Part shown: piece by piece, positions 33,791-42,153 of the stretch | How positions within the stretch are numbered: position 1 is the stretch's first letter | How the letters are laid out: each line of letters begins with the position of its first letter | Source of the DNA: Enterococcus phoeniculicola ATCC BAA-412 | GTDB lineage: Bacteria; Bacillota; Bacilli; Lactobacillales; Enterococcaceae | DNA: 64,000 nucleotides | Reading direction: 5' to 3' | Assembly: GCF_000407505.1 (NCBI RefSeq) | Contig: NZ_ASWE01000001.1 | Span: 989,324 to 1,053,323 of the forward strand | The notes under the pieces: generated by a model | What the model saw: the letters and a program-made list of their open reading frames with translations, nothing else | Told to the model about the DNA's origin: nothing | The model's database searches: none | Made by a program: the position numbers and the translations under genes

Positions 33791-34911
33791 AGCATTTTTT
33801 CACTGAACATATTTTATTTCCAAAACGATTCGGATTATTACCCTATTTTTTGCTCGTATTTCTTATCCCAAATGTTAGCTATTTCATTCCACTCGATTCA
33901 GTAACTAAAGGAATATTTTTTTTACTCCTGCTTGTTTTTTTAAAAGCTTACAGAGATGGATATGAGGTAACAAAACACCTACAATACCATTTTTTTATCC
34001 AATTAATCATTTCTTTATTATTTGGTATTTTTTTAGGAAACGGCTATCTCTTTATTTTCACTGCATGGGAAATAGGTTCTCTTCCTATAGGAAAAAAAAG
34101 ATTTCAACAATTTCTAATAGCTTATTATTCCACCTGCGCAATAAGCATTGGTTGGGGCCTGCTTCATGCAGATCTCTCGATAGCTGAAAACGACTATAGT
34201 CTTTTTATTGCCTTTCTTTTTTCTATTATTTCACCACTCGTAGCACGTTCGGTTCAAAGTTCTTACCAACAGTCCTATCGTTTGGCTCAACAAAATCAAC
34301 GTCTGGAATCTATTATTCGTCAAGGTGAAAGAGAGCGGATTGCGCAAGATTTACATGATAATTTAGGTCAGGCATTTTCAATCATTACGATGAAAACGGA
34401 GCTTGCTGCAAAACTTCTTGAGAAGAAACCAGAAGCCGTTCAAAAAGAGCTGATTGAAATTGCTGAGACTTCAAGGAAAAATTTATCTATGGTTCGAGAA
34501 ATTGTCTCAAATCTTCAAGAGCGAACGATTGCTAAGACCATGATTGAAGAAGAAAAAAATATAAGAGTAGCTGATATTCTGCTCTACAGCAAAAATGAAG
34601 AGCTCGCTGAAAACTGGCCATTACCTGTTCAAGATGTGTGCTCTGCAGTTATCAAAGAGGCTGTGACCAATATGATTCGGCACAGCAAAGCGAGCCTTGC
34701 CGAAATTATTTTTGGAGAAACCGAAGACTCCTACTGCTTGACGATTCGAGATAATGGGGATGGATTTACCGCTATCCGTGAAGGGGCACATGGACTGACA
34801 GGCATGAGAAATAGAGTAGAATCCTTCCATGGTTGTTTCTCTATTATGAGCAAGGACGGAACAGTATTAGAAATTAAAATTCCAAATAAATCATTTAAAA
34901 AGGCTGAATAA
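33787..34911 (+). CDS. NarL-type sensor histidine kinase (HisKA_3)
   Basis: A 374-residue sensor. Four to six membrane helices fill about residues 12-150. A coiled linker then leads to the HisKA_3 motif ERERIAQDLHDNLGQAFSII near residue 180, whose His is the phosphorylation site. The ATPase domain has AVIKEAVTNMIRHSKA (N-box) near residue 285 and IRDNGDGFTAIREGAHGLTG (G boxes) near residue 325. The membrane sensor is compact, like DesK, suggesting it reads the membrane or the exporter's substrate. It pairs with the response regulator 2 bp downstream. Confidence 0.9.
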   Translation: MKHFFTEHILFPKRFGLLPYFLLVFLIPNVSYFIPLDSVTKGIFFLLLLVFLKAYRDGYEVTKHLQYHFFIQLIISLLFGIFLGNGYLFIFTAWEIGSLPIGKKRFQQFLIAYYSTCAISIGWGLLHADLSIAENDYSLFIAFLFSIISPLVARSVQSSYQQSYRLAQQNQRLESIIRQGERERIAQDLHDNLGQAFSIITMKTELAAKLLEKKPEAVQKELIEIAETSRKNLSMVREIVSNLQERTIAKTMIEEEKNIRVADILLYSKNEELAENWPLPVQDVCSAVIKEAVTNMIRHSKASLAEIIFGETEDSYCLTIRDNGDGFTAIREGAHGLTGMRNRVESFHGCFSIMSKDGTVLEIKIPNKSFKKAE

Positions 34912-34913
34912 AA

Positions 34914-35522
34914 ATGACAACTATTTATCTTGCAGAAGATCAGGAAATGTTAAATTCTGCATTAACAACTATTTTAAATCTTGAAGATTCCTTTGAAGTA
35001 GTAGGTAGTGGGCTTGATGGGGAAACAGCCCTCGCTGAAATAATCAGATGTAAACCAGACCTGGCAGTATTAGATATAGAGATGCCAAAAATGACGGGTC
35101 TTGAAATAGCTCAGCAGCTTCGGATTCTCAAGATACCAACGAAATTAATTATTTTAACGACGTTTGCAAGAGAAGGCTACTTTCAGCAAGCATTAGCCAA
35201 TCAAGTAAACGGCTATTTATTGAAGGATAGTCCAAGCGAGGAGCTTATTGAAAGTATCTATCGGGTACTGCGCGGAGAGACTGTTTTTTCACCTGATCTT
35301 GTACGTAGTGTTCTGAGTGCTGAAAAAAATCCTTTAACCAACAGAGAGATGGAGATATTATTCAGTATTCATTCTGGAGCAAGCACAGCAGAAATTGCTA
35401 AGCAAGTATTTTTGTCAGAAGGAACCGTCCGTAACTATATTTCCTCTATTCTTAGTAAGACCGGAACGCGAACAAGAATAGAAGCAATCAATGTGGCAAA
35501 AAAGAATGGTTGGCTTGCATAA
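34914..35522 (+). CDS. NarL/LuxR family response regulator
   Basis: A 202-residue response regulator: the receiver domain (residues about 1-120) has the acidic pocket at IYLAEDQEML, the phosphorylated Asp in DLAVLDIEMPKMTGLE near residue 53, and the conserved Thr and Lys in LIILTTFAREG and GYLLKDSPSEE. A LuxR-type helix-turn-helix (about 140-200) has LTNREMEILFSIHSGASTAE and VFLSEGTVRNYISSILSKTG. It probably activates the operon by binding the TCATGAC-type palindromes at 32049-32086. A terminator follows. Confidence 0.92.
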   Translation: MTTIYLAEDQEMLNSALTTILNLEDSFEVVGSGLDGETALAEIIRCKPDLAVLDIEMPKMTGLEIAQQLRILKIPTKLIILTTFAREGYFQQALANQVNGYLLKDSPSEELIESIYRVLRGETVFSPDLVRSVLSAEKNPLTNREMEILFSIHSGASTAEIAKQVFLSEGTVRNYISSILSKTGTRTRIEAINVAKKNGWLA

Positions 35523-35533
35523 ATGGTACAGAA

Positions 35534-35590
35534 GAAAAGAACAAAAGCATTTGTGAAAATCAAATGTTACTTTGTTCTTTTTTTTGTTTT
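35534..35590 (+). terminator. Terminator of the ABC/two-component operon
   Basis: Outer arms AAAGAACAAA (35536-35545) and TTTGTTCTTT (35571-35580) with an inner ATTTG/CAAAT pair, followed by a long T-run. Confidence 0.8.
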
Positions 35591-35735
35591 TTATGAAAAA
35601 AACGCCCAACTGGTATCTAATTAAAATAACAAGTATAAAAATGCATAAATTAACTTTTTTGTTTTTTTATCCTATAAAACCTTATATTATAAAAGGTTTA
35701 TTTCTTTATAGCTATTTTATTTTTTAAAAAAATAA

Positions 35736-35764
35736 TTGACAAATAACAATAAAAGATTTAAATT
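35736..35764 (+). promoter_or_regulatory. Promoter of the GntR-AgaS-LacD operon
   Basis: TTGACA (35736-35741), a perfect -35, with TAAATT (35759-35764) 17 bp later as the -10. The GntR operator lies just downstream, so repression would block early elongation or start. Confidence 0.55.
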
Positions 35765-35771
35765 GGTCATG

Positions 35772-35783
35772 TGGTAGTAACCA
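35772..35783. promoter_or_regulatory. GntR/HutC-type operator
   Basis: TGGTAGTAACCA, a TGGT/ACCA palindrome with a 4-bp centre, the same layout as operators of HutC-subfamily GntR regulators such as NagR/DasR (TGGT-N4-ACCA). It sits 8-19 bp after the proposed -10 and 22 bp before the gntR start. Confidence 0.6.
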
Positions 35784-35804
35784 GTTAGAAGGGAGGATTC
35801 ACTT

Positions 35805-36539
35805 GTGAAAGATACATATAAAAAGCAGCCTCTTTATGATCAGTTAGTAGACGTTTTAAGAGAAAAAATTGAAACTGAGATGGGACCAAATACAATGCTG
35901 CCCTCAGAAAGAGAGTTAGTTGAACATTATGGATTAAGTCGAACAACCGTTCGTCTAGCATTACAAGAATTAGAAAAAATGGGGTACATTTACCGACAGC
36001 ATGGAAAAGGAACGTTTGTTTCAGATTTAAGTAAAAAAACGACCAATTTATCAGGGGCCTATAGCTTCACAGATCAAATGAAAGCCTTGGGAAAGATACC
36101 CGAAACAAAAATTTTGGAGTTTGAAAAAATTGAAGCAAATAAGTATTTTGCAAATCAGCTAAATGTTTCTTTAGGAGAACCGCTCTATAAACTAAAGCGC
36201 TTACGACTAGCTGACGATCAGCCGATGATGCTGGAGCGCTCTTATCTTCCTGTAAAAATCTTTTTAAGTATGGATGTTCAGCAGTTAGAAAGCAAACCTC
36301 TGTATACACTTTTTGAAGAAAACTATGAACAAATCATTCGAGTAGCAGATGAAGAATTTTATGCGAGTCTAGTTACTGGCCGTGATGCAGAAATACTGGC
36401 ACTCATGGAAAGCTCCCCTGTACTTCATCTAGTAAGAAAGACCTACAATATAAAAAATGAAATTATTGAATTTACGCGTAGTGTTGCCAGAGCTGATCAA
36501 TTCCGATATAGAATCAGTCACGTTCGAATAAATGACTAA
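35805..36539 (+). CDS. GntR family regulator with UTRA domain
   Basis: A 244-residue HutC-subfamily repressor. The N-terminal winged helix (residues about 5-75) has PSERELVEHYGLSRTTVRLA and YIYRQHGKGTFVSDLS, and a UTRA ligand domain follows (about 95-240, with LERSYLPVKIFL). UTRA proteins in amino-sugar operons bind a phosphosugar. The start is GTG with GGGAGG upstream. It heads the AgaS-LacD-PTS run on the same strand and should repress it through the TGGT/ACCA site upstream. Confidence 0.9.
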   Translation: MKDTYKKQPLYDQLVDVLREKIETEMGPNTMLPSERELVEHYGLSRTTVRLALQELEKMGYIYRQHGKGTFVSDLSKKTTNLSGAYSFTDQMKALGKIPETKILEFEKIEANKYFANQLNVSLGEPLYKLKRLRLADDQPMMLERSYLPVKIFLSMDVQQLESKPLYTLFEENYEQIIRVADEEFYASLVTGRDAEILALMESSPVLHLVRKTYNIKNEIIEFTRSVARADQFRYRISHVRIND

Positions 36540-36558
36540 ATGAATGGAGGAAAAAAGA

Positions 36559-37725
36559 ATGTTTCAACAATCAAATGATGCGTTAAAGAAAATGGGGGCA
36601 GTCATCACCACACGAGAAATTCAACAGCAACCAGAGCTATGGGAAGAAACTATTCAGCTGTTTGAAAATCAACAGGAAAAAATGAATAACTTTTTCAACT
36701 CTCTAAAAGAAATAGCAAGTACACCTATCCGAATCATTTTCACTGGAGCAGGAACTTCGCAATATATTGGCGATACACTGATTCCATATCTCAATCGAGT
36801 AGGCGATACGAAAAACTATACCTTTGAAAGCATTGGAACCACAGACATTGTGTCGGCACCACTTGATTACTTAAAGCCAGACTCTCCAACGCTTCTTGTT
36901 TCATTTGCTAGAAGTGGAAATAGTCCTGAAAGTCTTGCAGCAGTTCAGTTGGCAGATCAGCTTGTTCACACCGTCTATCACTTAACGATTACTTGTGCAT
37001 CCGATGGTCTTTTAGCAAAAAATTCGACAGATAACTCCAATCACTTGTTATTGTTGATGCCTGAAAAATCAAATGATGCGGGATTTGCTATGACAGGAAG
37101 CTTCACCTGCATGTTGCTGACCGCGTTACTGATTTTCGACTTATCATCTATTGAAACAAAAAGAAGCTATGTGAAGACCGCCTCTTTACTGGGAAAAGAG
37201 CTATTATCTAGAGAAGAAGAAATCCATGCATTCACCGATACAGATTTTGACCGTATCGTTTATCTAGGGTCTGGGAGTTTGGCAGGGCTCACAAGAGAAG
37301 CACAATTAAAGGTTTTAGAGCTGACTGCAGGAAAAGTAGCAACTGTATTTGACTCATCTATGGGCTTTCGTCATGGACCTAAATCGTTTATTAATGAAAA
37401 AACACTCGTTTTCGGATTTTTAAACAACGATCCTTACACACGTCAATATGACTTGGATATTTTAGAAGAGGTACAAGAAAATCAGATTGCTAAAAATACC
37501 GTGGCAATTGGTCAGCTAGGCAAACAACATTTTTCAGGAAACAAATTTATTTTTCAAACAAATGAGGAACCTCTGCCAGAAGCATATCTTGCTTTACCAG
37601 AAATTATGGTTGCTCAAACAATTGCCTTGTTTACATCCATAAAAGTGGGGAATACCCCAGATACCCCTTCGGCAACTGGAACAGTCAATCGTGTTGTAAA
37701 GGGTGTTACGATTCATCCATATTAA
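36559..37725 (+). CDS. agaS: SIS-domain sugar isomerase/deaminase, AgaS type
   Basis: A 388-residue tandem-SIS protein. The first SIS domain (about residues 50-205) has RIIFTGAGTSQYIGDTLIPY and LLVSFARSGNSPESLAAVQL; the second (about 220-365) has RIVYLGSGSLAGLTREAQLK and SMGFRHGPKSFINEKT. AgaS is the galactosamine-6-phosphate deaminase/isomerase that yields tagatose-6-phosphate plus ammonia. The LacD aldolase next to it and a mannose-family PTS support this. The ATG at 36559 has GGAGG at 8-nt spacing; an ATG at 36544 overlaps that site. The last residues SATGTVNRVVKGVTIHPY are typical of the family. Confidence 0.88.
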   Translation: MFQQSNDALKKMGAVITTREIQQQPELWEETIQLFENQQEKMNNFFNSLKEIASTPIRIIFTGAGTSQYIGDTLIPYLNRVGDTKNYTFESIGTTDIVSAPLDYLKPDSPTLLVSFARSGNSPESLAAVQLADQLVHTVYHLTITCASDGLLAKNSTDNSNHLLLLMPEKSNDAGFAMTGSFTCMLLTALLIFDLSSIETKRSYVKTASLLGKELLSREEEIHAFTDTDFDRIVYLGSGSLAGLTREAQLKVLELTAGKVATVFDSSMGFRHGPKSFINEKTLVFGFLNNDPYTRQYDLDILEEVQENQIAKNTVAIGQLGKQHFSGNKFIFQTNEEPLPEAYLALPEIMVAQTIALFTSIKVGNTPDTPSATGTVNRVVKGVTIHPY

Positions 37726-37757
37726 ACTAGCACCTATTTTGGAATGGAGTGGTCAAC

Positions 37758-38747
37758 ATGTTAAAAATTTCCAAGAAAAAAAAAGAGAAGATGGATTTAT
37801 TATCAACCGACACCGGTCGAATCAAAGCATTAGCAATTGACCAACGCGGTGCCTTGCGAAAGATGATGGCAAAGTACACGGACGAACCAACAGCTTTCAT
37901 GATTGAAGAATTCAAAAGACTTGTTTCTGAGGAGCTAACCCCATATGCTTCGGCTATTCTGTTGGATCCAGAGTATGGATTGCCCGCTGCAAGAAACAGA
38001 GATAGTCATTCGGGGCTATTATTGGCCTATGAAAAAACAGGCTACGATGCCACAACACCTGGGCGATTACCAGATTTACTAGAAGACTGGTCTGTGACAC
38101 GATTAAAAAATGAGGGAGCGGATGCAGTCAAATTTCTACTTTATTACGACGTAGATGAACCTGAAGCTATCAATCATCTCAAACACGTCTTCGTGGAAAG
38201 ACTAGGAAGCGAATGCGCACAAGAAGAATTACCTTTTTACCTAGAGCTAGTATCCTATGACGCTACGATATCTGATGCAACATCAAAAGAGTATGCTCAT
38301 GTTAAGCCGCACAAAGTCATTGAAATGATGAAAGAATTTTCTAAGCCTGTTTATAAAGTAGACGTCTTAAAAGTCGAAGTTCCTGTGAATATGAACTATG
38401 TTGCAGGATTTTCTCCTCATGAAAGTATCCATACTCCTGACGAGGCGGCGGCTTACTTTAAAGAACAAAGTGAGGCAACTGACTTACCATTTATCTTTTT
38501 AAGTGCTGGTGTATCTTCTCAGCTATTTAAGGAGACATTAGTATTTGCCCACCAAGCAGGTTCAACCTTTAATGGCGTTTTATGTGGGCGTGCCACATGG
38601 AGAGACGGCGTACAACCGTTCATGGAATCAGGAGAAGAGGCTGCACGAAATTGGTTGAAAAAAACTGGAGTGGAAAATATTACTTCGCTAAATGAAGTGG
38701 TAGAAAAAACAGCCAGTCCATGGTTTGAAAAAATAGAGGTCGTCTAG
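37758..38747 (+). CDS. lacD: Tagatose 1,6-bisphosphate aldolase, class I
   Basis: Cleaves tagatose-1,6-bisphosphate to dihydroxyacetone phosphate and glyceraldehyde-3-phosphate. The 329 residues begin with a lysine-rich segment, then GRIKALAIDQRGALRKMMAK, followed by ILLDPEYGLPA near residue 70, DAVKFLLYYDVDEPEAIN near residue 125, VYKVDVLKVEVPVNM near residue 205 with the Schiff-base Lys, and FIFLSAGVSSQLF. The ATG at 37758 follows GGAG; a GTG at 37749 overlaps that site. The tagatose-6-phosphate kinase LacC that should act between AgaS and LacD is not in the window. Confidence 0.93.
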   Translation: MLKISKKKKEKMDLLSTDTGRIKALAIDQRGALRKMMAKYTDEPTAFMIEEFKRLVSEELTPYASAILLDPEYGLPAARNRDSHSGLLLAYEKTGYDATTPGRLPDLLEDWSVTRLKNEGADAVKFLLYYDVDEPEAINHLKHVFVERLGSECAQEELPFYLELVSYDATISDATSKEYAHVKPHKVIEMMKEFSKPVYKVDVLKVEVPVNMNYVAGFSPHESIHTPDEAAAYFKEQSEATDLPFIFLSAGVSSQLFKETLVFAHQAGSTFNGVLCGRATWRDGVQPFMESGEEAARNWLKKTGVENITSLNEVVEKTASPWFEKIEVV

Positions 38748-39157
38748 TTAATGGAAGCAAACTAATCTATTTGAAAAAAATGAACTTGATGAAATGAACA
38801 TAGCTGTAGAATCAGGTTCATTTTTTAACAGAACAGTTGATAGCGGTTTCAACAAAAGAAATATCTCATCGGAAGCTAAGGAAACGAAAGAAGAAAGCCG
38901 TTTTGATAGAGTATTAAAAAAATAGCGAATACCTTTCTTGCTATTCGCCAAGTTTGTAAAGGATTAATTTTTGTGAATCAGGTAAACATTGGTTGTTTTT
39001 GGATGTTGGGTCCGACGAGGTCACTTAATTTCCCAAAAGAGTTAAAAAAAGGAAAAATGCACTCGTAATTTTTGAAACGGAAGGAGTATTTCAACGCTCA
39101 ATCAGATGACAAAAACAATCAGTTTAAAAAAATTATTATAAATGAGGAGGAATGAAC
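38748..39157. other. Gap between lacD and the mannose-family PTS genes
   Basis: About 400 bp with no accepted gene. A plus-strand run of about 50 codons (38754-38927, ending SRFDRVLKK) has no start with a ribosome-binding site. A GCGAATA/TATTCGC hairpin at 38923-38949 has its T-run only on the minus strand, yet no minus-strand gene ends there. The rest (about 38950-39140) shows nothing recognisable. Confidence 0.4.
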
Positions 39158-39637
39158 ATGAGTATTATTGCTACACGTATTGATGGTCGATTAATTCACG
39201 GTCAAGTTGCAAATCTTTGGACAACAAAGCTTAATATTACAAGAATTATGGTGGTAGATGATGATGTTGCGACAAACGCAATCGAAAAAAGCGGATTAAA
39301 GTTGGCTACACCTGCTGGAGTCAAGCTAAGTGTTCTTCCAGTTGAAAAAGCAGCAACCAATATTTTAGCAGGAAAATATGATTCACAGCGACTGCTAATT
39401 GTCGCACGTCGACCCGATCGTTTCTTACAACTTGTTGAGCTAGGTGTGCCCATCACAGAGATTAATGTTGGAAATATGTCGCAAACTGATAAAACCCGCT
39501 CAATTACGAAATCAATCAATGTCATGGATAGTGATGTTGAGGTATTCAATCGTTTAAATGAAAAAGGTGTGAAATTGGTCGCACAAATGGTTCCAAGTGA
39601 CCGAGCAGAAGACTTTATGTCGTTATTAAAGAACTAG
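39158..39637 (+). CDS. agaB: PTS mannose/galactosamine-family EIIB component
   Basis: A 159-residue cytosolic EIIB of the mannose/sorbose family. IIATRIDGRLIHGQVANLWT at the N-terminus carries the phosphorylated His (LIHGQ), and RIMVVDDDVATN and AAREAR-type blocks follow as in ManX-IIB and AgaB. It takes phosphate from the EIIA encoded at the end of the cluster and hands it to the sugar in EIIC/EIID. The ATG at 39158 has GAGGAGG at 7-nt spacing; the ATG at 39152 is too close. The amino-sugar assignment rests on AgaS and LacD. Confidence 0.9.
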   Translation: MSIIATRIDGRLIHGQVANLWTTKLNITRIMVVDDDVATNAIEKSGLKLATPAGVKLSVLPVEKAATNILAGKYDSQRLLIVARRPDRFLQLVELGVPITEINVGNMSQTDKTRSITKSINVMDSDVEVFNRLNEKGVKLVAQMVPSDRAEDFMSLLKN

Positions 39638-39650
39638 GAGGGAATTATTC

Positions 39651-40538
39651 ATGAATATAGCATGGTGGCAGATATTATTATTAACTTTATATGCAGGATA
39701 CCAAATTTTAGATGAATTACAGCTTTACTCTTCAATGAGTGCTCCAGTTTTTGCAGGATTAATTTCAGGAATCATTATGGGTGATGTTACCGCAGGGCTT
39801 CTTATTGGTGGGAGTATGCAGCTGACTATCTTAGGTGTTGGGACATTTGGTGGGGCTTCAAGGATTGATGCAAACTCTGGAACGGTTTTAGCAACTGCGT
39901 TCTCTATTGCTTTAGGGATGGATCCAGAGCAAGCGATTGCCGCAATTGCTGTTCCTGTAGCAAGCTTAATGATTCAAATGGATATTCTAGGCAGATTTGC
40001 AAATACCTATTTTGCACATCGAATCGATGCCCATATTGAAACAATGAACTACAAAGGAATTGAACGGAATTTTCTAATGGGTGCGCTACCTTGGGCGTTG
40101 TCTCGGATGGTTCCAGTCTTCTTAGCCCTTGCTTTTGGGGGAGATTTGGTACAAAAAGTCGTTTCTTACTTAAACGGAGATTTAAAGTGGCTCGGTGATG
40201 GGTTATCTGTTGCAGGTGCTGTTCTTCCAGCCGTTGGGTTTGCAATCTTATTACATTATTTACCAGTGAAGAAACATTTTTCTTATCTCGTTTTAGGGTT
40301 TGTTATCACCGCACTACTAACAACATTGTTTGGAAATATTCAATTATTAGGAACTGGTGTAGCGAGTGTTGTGAAAGATTTCTCTGGAATCTTTAATGCA
40401 TTACCAATGCTTGCTATCGCATTAATCGGCTTCTCATTAGCATCCTTAAGCTATAAAAATTCACAACTGACTCCACATGTACAAGGGTCAAATCACCAAG
40501 CTTCTGACGAGGGGGAAATTGAAGATGACGAAATCTAA
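39651..40538 (+). CDS. agaC: PTS mannose/galactosamine-family EIIC permease
   Basis: A 295-residue membrane subunit with about seven helices. AWWQILLLTLYAGYQILDEL and GDVTAGLLIGGSMQLTILGV near residue 45 with FGGASRIDANSGTVLATAFS near residue 65 are the EIIC-Man/Aga signature. It pairs with EIID, whose gene starts inside the last 14 bp of this one. AGGAGGG precedes the ATG. Confidence 0.92.
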   Translation: MNIAWWQILLLTLYAGYQILDELQLYSSMSAPVFAGLISGIIMGDVTAGLLIGGSMQLTILGVGTFGGASRIDANSGTVLATAFSIALGMDPEQAIAAIAVPVASLMIQMDILGRFANTYFAHRIDAHIETMNYKGIERNFLMGALPWALSRMVPVFLALAFGGDLVQKVVSYLNGDLKWLGDGLSVAGAVLPAVGFAILLHYLPVKKHFSYLVLGFVITALLTTLFGNIQLLGTGVASVVKDFSGIFNALPMLAIALIGFSLASLSYKNSQLTPHVQGSNHQASDEGEIEDDEI

Positions 40539-41334
40539 TTACAAACTAACAAAAGAAGATTTTGCTCAAATTAATCGTAGAAATTTATTTGGCTTTCAGC
40601 TAGGATGGAACTATGAACGGATGCAGGCCTCAGGTTATCTTTATACTATTTTGCCACAGTTACGAAAGATTTATGGTGATGGGACGCCTGAATTAAAAGA
40701 AATGATGAAAACACATGTTCAATTCTTTAATACGTCTAATTTCTTCAATACGATTATTACAGGAATTGATTTAGCAATGGAAGAAAAAGAGGGGATTACT
40801 GCAAAAGACACCGTTTCTGGTTTAAAAGTTGGGCTAATGGGACCATTTGCTGCAATTGGCGATTCAATATTTGCATCATTAGTTCCAACAATTTTTGGGG
40901 CATTAGCCGCAAACATGGCAATCAATGGCAATCCTACGGGTATCTTTATTTGGATTGCAGCACAAATTGCCATTATGATTTTCCGTTGGAAGCAGTTAAG
41001 CTTTGCTTACAAAGAAGGGATTTCTCTAGTAACAACGATGCAAAGTCGACTGACAGCTTTAACGGATGCAGCGACGGTACTAGGGGTCTTCATGGTTGGG
41101 GCACTTGTCGCTACGATGGTTAATGTAAAATTTTCTTGGGCACCAAGTATCGGAGATGTGACACTAAACATTCAAAATAGTATTGATATGATTTTGCCAC
41201 GCATGTTACCAGCTGCAATTGTTGGCGCGATTTACTGGTTATTAGGAAAGAAAAATATTACGTCTACGAAAGCCATCTTTATTGTCTTAATTGTCTCCAT
41301 CGCTCTTTCTGCACTAGGCGTCATTTCAAAATAA
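40525..41334 (+). CDS. agaD: PTS mannose/galactosamine-family EIID permease
   Basis: A 269-residue membrane subunit. KEDFAQINRRNLFGFQLGWN (residues about 8-28), ERMQASGYLYTILPQLRKIY, EFFNT-type HVQFFNTSNFFNTIITGID near residue 80 and VGLMGPFAAIGDSIFASLVP near residue 115 are diagnostic of EIID. The start at 40525 overlaps the end of agaC, so the two are coupled. A longer in-frame reading begins at 40477 within agaC but has no reason to be used. Confidence 0.92.
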   Translation: MTKSNYKLTKEDFAQINRRNLFGFQLGWNYERMQASGYLYTILPQLRKIYGDGTPELKEMMKTHVQFFNTSNFFNTIITGIDLAMEEKEGITAKDTVSGLKVGLMGPFAAIGDSIFASLVPTIFGALAANMAINGNPTGIFIWIAAQIAIMIFRWKQLSFAYKEGISLVTTMQSRLTALTDAATVLGVFMVGALVATMVNVKFSWAPSIGDVTLNIQNSIDMILPRMLPAAIVGAIYWLLGKKNITSTKAIFIVLIVSIALSALGVISK

Positions 41335-41353
41335 GAAAATTGGGGGATGAAGG

Positions 41354-41752
41354 ATGGATACACAATTAATTTTAATTAGTCACGGAACACTTTGCGAGGA
41401 ATTAAAGAAAAGTACAGAGATGATTATGGGAGAGCAGTCGTGTATACACACGGTCTCACTCTTACCTTCTGAAAGCCCGGAAGACTTTCAAAAAAAGTTT
41501 AAAGAAGCTACAAGAGGAATGGATGATTTCATCGTTATGGCTGATTTAATGGGAGGAACTCCTTGTAATGTAGTAGCAAAAGAATTAATGATTGGGGCAC
41601 AATTTGATTTATATGCAGGAATGAACATGCCTATGGTTATCAGTTTTATTAATGGGCTTCTCACACAAACCTCGGTGAATCCTGTAGAGGATGCGAAAGA
41701 AAATATTTATCACGTCAATCAATTACTCACATTTGACGAAGACGATGAATAG
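41354..41752 (+). CDS. agaF: PTS mannose/galactosamine-family EIIA component
   Basis: A 132-residue EIIA of the mannose family. LILISHGTLCEELKKSTEMI at the N-terminus contains the phosphorylated His, and IVMADLMGGTPCNVVAKELM near residue 70 is the conserved second block. It closes the cluster; a strong terminator follows about 70 bp later. Confidence 0.92.
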   Translation: MDTQLILISHGTLCEELKKSTEMIMGEQSCIHTVSLLPSESPEDFQKKFKEATRGMDDFIVMADLMGGTPCNVVAKELMIGAQFDLYAGMNMPMVISFINGLLTQTSVNPVEDAKENIYHVNQLLTFDEDDE

Positions 41753-41821
41753 AGCTATTTTGCGCAGATGAAAAGAATAGCCTCCATCTAGAGATGAAAA
41801 GAAGGTATACGTAATTTTTAC

Positions 41822-41892
41822 AGAAGAAGCGAGCGTTAACAGGGACAGCCTTTCAGTGCTTGAGTTAACGCTCGCTTTCTTCTTTATTTAAC
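41822..41892 (+). terminator. Terminator of the aga PTS operon
   Basis: GAAGAAGCGAGCGTTAAC (41823-41840) pairs with GTTAACGCTCGCTTTCTTC (about 41864-41882) with one bulge, followed by TTTATTT. Confidence 0.9.
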
Positions 41893-41983
41893 GGAGATGA
41901 AAACCAATGAATCTATGTATTTTCTTAAAAAAAATATAGTAAAAACCAAAAAAAATAAACATACTTTCTTCATAGTTTCTGGC

Positions 41984-42085
41984 TAATATAAAGACATACC
42001 AAAACAACCCTATAACACTTTTTCATTTTTACTCCTCAAGTAAAAATAACTCCTTGACCACGGCTACCCACCGTGGTCTTTTTTT
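41984..42085 (+). ncRNA. Candidate trans-acting small RNA with two anti-Shine-Dalgarno CU-rich segments
   Basis: From about 42000 the plus strand holds a perfect 8-bp stem ATTTTTAC/GTAAAAAT (42025-42032 and 42040-42047) whose 7-nt loop is TCCTCAA. This is followed by single-stranded AACTCCTT (42048-42055), then an 8-bp terminator stem GACCACGG/CCGTGGTC (42056-42063 and 42071-42078) and seven T. Loops showing UCCUC or CUCC, complementary to ribosome-binding sites, are typical of Gram-positive regulatory RNAs. The promoter is uncertain: TAATATAAA at 41984-41992 could be a -10, with no good -35. I cannot name a known RNA for it. Confidence 0.45.
42056..42085 (+). terminator. Terminator of the candidate small RNA
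   Basis: An 8-bp GC-rich perfect stem with a 7-nt loop, then TTTTTTT. Confidence 0.85.
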
Positions 42086-42112
42086 GATAAACAATTTCAT
42101 TATATAAAAAGA

Positions 42113-42153
42113 AACTGAGCACTGCTTCAAAAAACAGCACTCAGAATTTTTTA
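42113..42153 (+). terminator. Second plus-strand terminator-like hairpin after the candidate small RNA
   Basis: CTGAGCACTG (42115-42124) and CAGCACTCAG (42134-42143) pair with a two-base internal mismatch, then AATTTTTTAG. Confidence 0.6.

Noticed and set aside
41900-41986. Short peptide frame MKTNESMYFLK in front of the candidate small RNA
   Set aside because: The GGAG touches the ATG, the peptide is mostly Lys/Asn encoded by A-runs, and a regulatory RNA explains the downstream terminators better.
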